Below the pieces are notes generated by a model. It saw only the letters and a program-made list of their open reading frames with translations, did not search any database and was not told the origin of the DNA. Positions 63,467 through 64,000 of a stretch of 64,000 nt of DNA are shown here, piece by piece (positions within the stretch are counted from its first letter, which is position 1; the number at the start of each line of letters is the position of its first letter). Source of the stretch: Thalassovita aquimarina (GTDB lineage: Bacteria; Pseudomonadota; Alphaproteobacteria; Rhodobacterales; Rhodobacteraceae); NCBI RefSeq assembly GCF_018219815.1, contig NZ_JADMKU010000017.1, positions 1 to 64,000 of the forward strand, written 5' to 3'. Position numbers and translations under genes: made by a program.

Positions 63467-64000
63467 TTACCTTTCCTTTGGCAGCGCGAAAGCTTCGGTG
63501 CCGGCCAGAGCGAGAACCTCGCCCGTTGCCGGGACTTTCTTGGTATTTGTGAATTCTGCGTGATTCTGGGCGATGTTCGACAGGTCGTAGAGATAGTTGA
63601 CCATCGTCCCGCCGGACTGGGAGATGCCCTTGTCCGAGATGTCGGCCTGCGCATGGACCGCGTGGATGATCGCGCCATTGCCCAGATGGAACCGGGCCAC
63701 CGGATCGTAGGGCAGACCGCCGTCCGTCTTGGCGTGGACAAGGTAATTGGCGGCCAGTTCCCGCATCCGGGCTGTATCCGACGGTTCCCAGTCCTGCCCG
63801 GTTTCGCGCAGCCATTTCACCAGTCCCGGTATCGGCGAGAGGGTGACGAACGTCTTCTGCCCCGCCAGTTCCTTCGACAGTTTCGACACCACTTGCTTGA
63901 TCAGCGAATTGCCGAAGGAAATGCTGGCCAGACCCGCCTGGCAGTTGGAAATCGAGTAGAAAACCGCCGTGTCCGCCTCTTCCGCCATCAGGGGCGCGCG
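63467..64000 (-). CDS. Malonyl-CoA decarboxylase, C-terminal part (cut by window edge)
   Basis: The last 177 codons or so of the gene; its 5' part lies beyond 64000. PLMAEEADTAVFYSISNCQAGL, ISFGNSLIKQVV, ELAANYLV and PVARFHLGNGA are strongly conserved in bacterial and mitochondrial malonyl-CoA decarboxylases, and the candidate catalytic Ser/His lie in these blocks. It converts malonyl-CoA to acetyl-CoA. With matB it forms a malonate-use pair. Confidence 0.93.
   Translation of the reverse strand, partial: RAPLMAEEADTAVFYSISNCQAGLASISFGNSLIKQVVSKLSKELAGQKTFVTLSPIPGLVKWLRETGQDWEPSDTARMRELAANYLVHAKTDGGLPYDPVARFHLGNGAIIHAVHAQADISDKGISQSGGTMVNYLYDLSNIAQNHAEFTNTKKVPATGEVLALAGTEAFALPKER

Overview
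The window is GC-rich, densely packed chromosomal DNA from an alphaproteobacterium, most likely a Rhodobacteraceae/Roseobacter-clade organism. This rests on the phosphatidylcholine synthase, the DUF1127 and DUF3775 small proteins, the ruvCAB-ybgC-tolQRAB-pal-cpoB-tilS-ftsH gene order, the fhs-folD-folD C1 cluster, and a large stock of acyl-CoA and HAAT-transport genes. I found no rRNA, tRNA, CRISPR array, prophage or intact insertion sequence. All functional calls come from reading motifs by eye; no database search was run.

Layout. 0.5-5.1 kb (+): a wHTH/AAA+ ATPase of unknown role, then the DEXH helicase and PdeM phosphoesterase of the 'ligase-associated' DNA-damage module, without the ligase and exonuclease normally beside them. 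5.1-6.5 kb: a membrane LytTR regulator and a hotdog thioesterase. 6.5-10.9 kb (-): one-carbon genes fhs and two folD paralogues, one lacking the catalytic lysine, plus a MOSC protein. 11.0-23.8 kb (-): a housekeeping run, in transcription order ruvC-ruvA-ruvB, a MazG-like protein, a hypothetical, thpR, ybgC, tolQ-tolR-tolA-tolB-pal-cpoB, tilS and ftsH. 24-29 kb: a DUF1127 gene, prmA, MATE and MFS transporters, and a cupin carrying the metal-site spacing of cupin-type DMSP lyases. 29.3-40.3 kb: a YeeE/TsuA-like thiosulfate channel, priA, fsa, DUF484-xerC-pcs, an alkylguanine methyltransferase, ileS and a group III truncated haemoglobin, with several DnaA-box-like sites.

41.0-50.9 kb (-): a catabolic operon made of livK-livH-livM-livG-livF, a GntR/FadR regulator, an acyl-CoA dehydrogenase and an acyl-CoA synthetase, with an Old Yellow Enzyme homologue upstream. 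It probably imports and CoA-activates an unidentified carboxylate. 51-58.6 kb is an accessory stretch of visibly lower GC: a YbfB-type MFS, an AMP-ligase with a C-terminal extension, a NemR-like TetR with an Ohr-type peroxidase and an NADPH reductase, and a divergent VOC/LysR pair. 59-64 kb: a second ftsH followed by the start of a DUF3775 gene just upstream, then matB and the 3' part of a malonyl-CoA decarboxylase gene cut by the window edge.

The points most worth following up are the FolD paralogue with K54-to-Q and D121-to-E type substitutions, the DMSP-lyase-like cupin, the second FtsH beside acidic DUF3775, the NemR-like electrophile operon with a clear operator, and the orphan helicase-PdeM pair next to an unassigned AAA+ protein.
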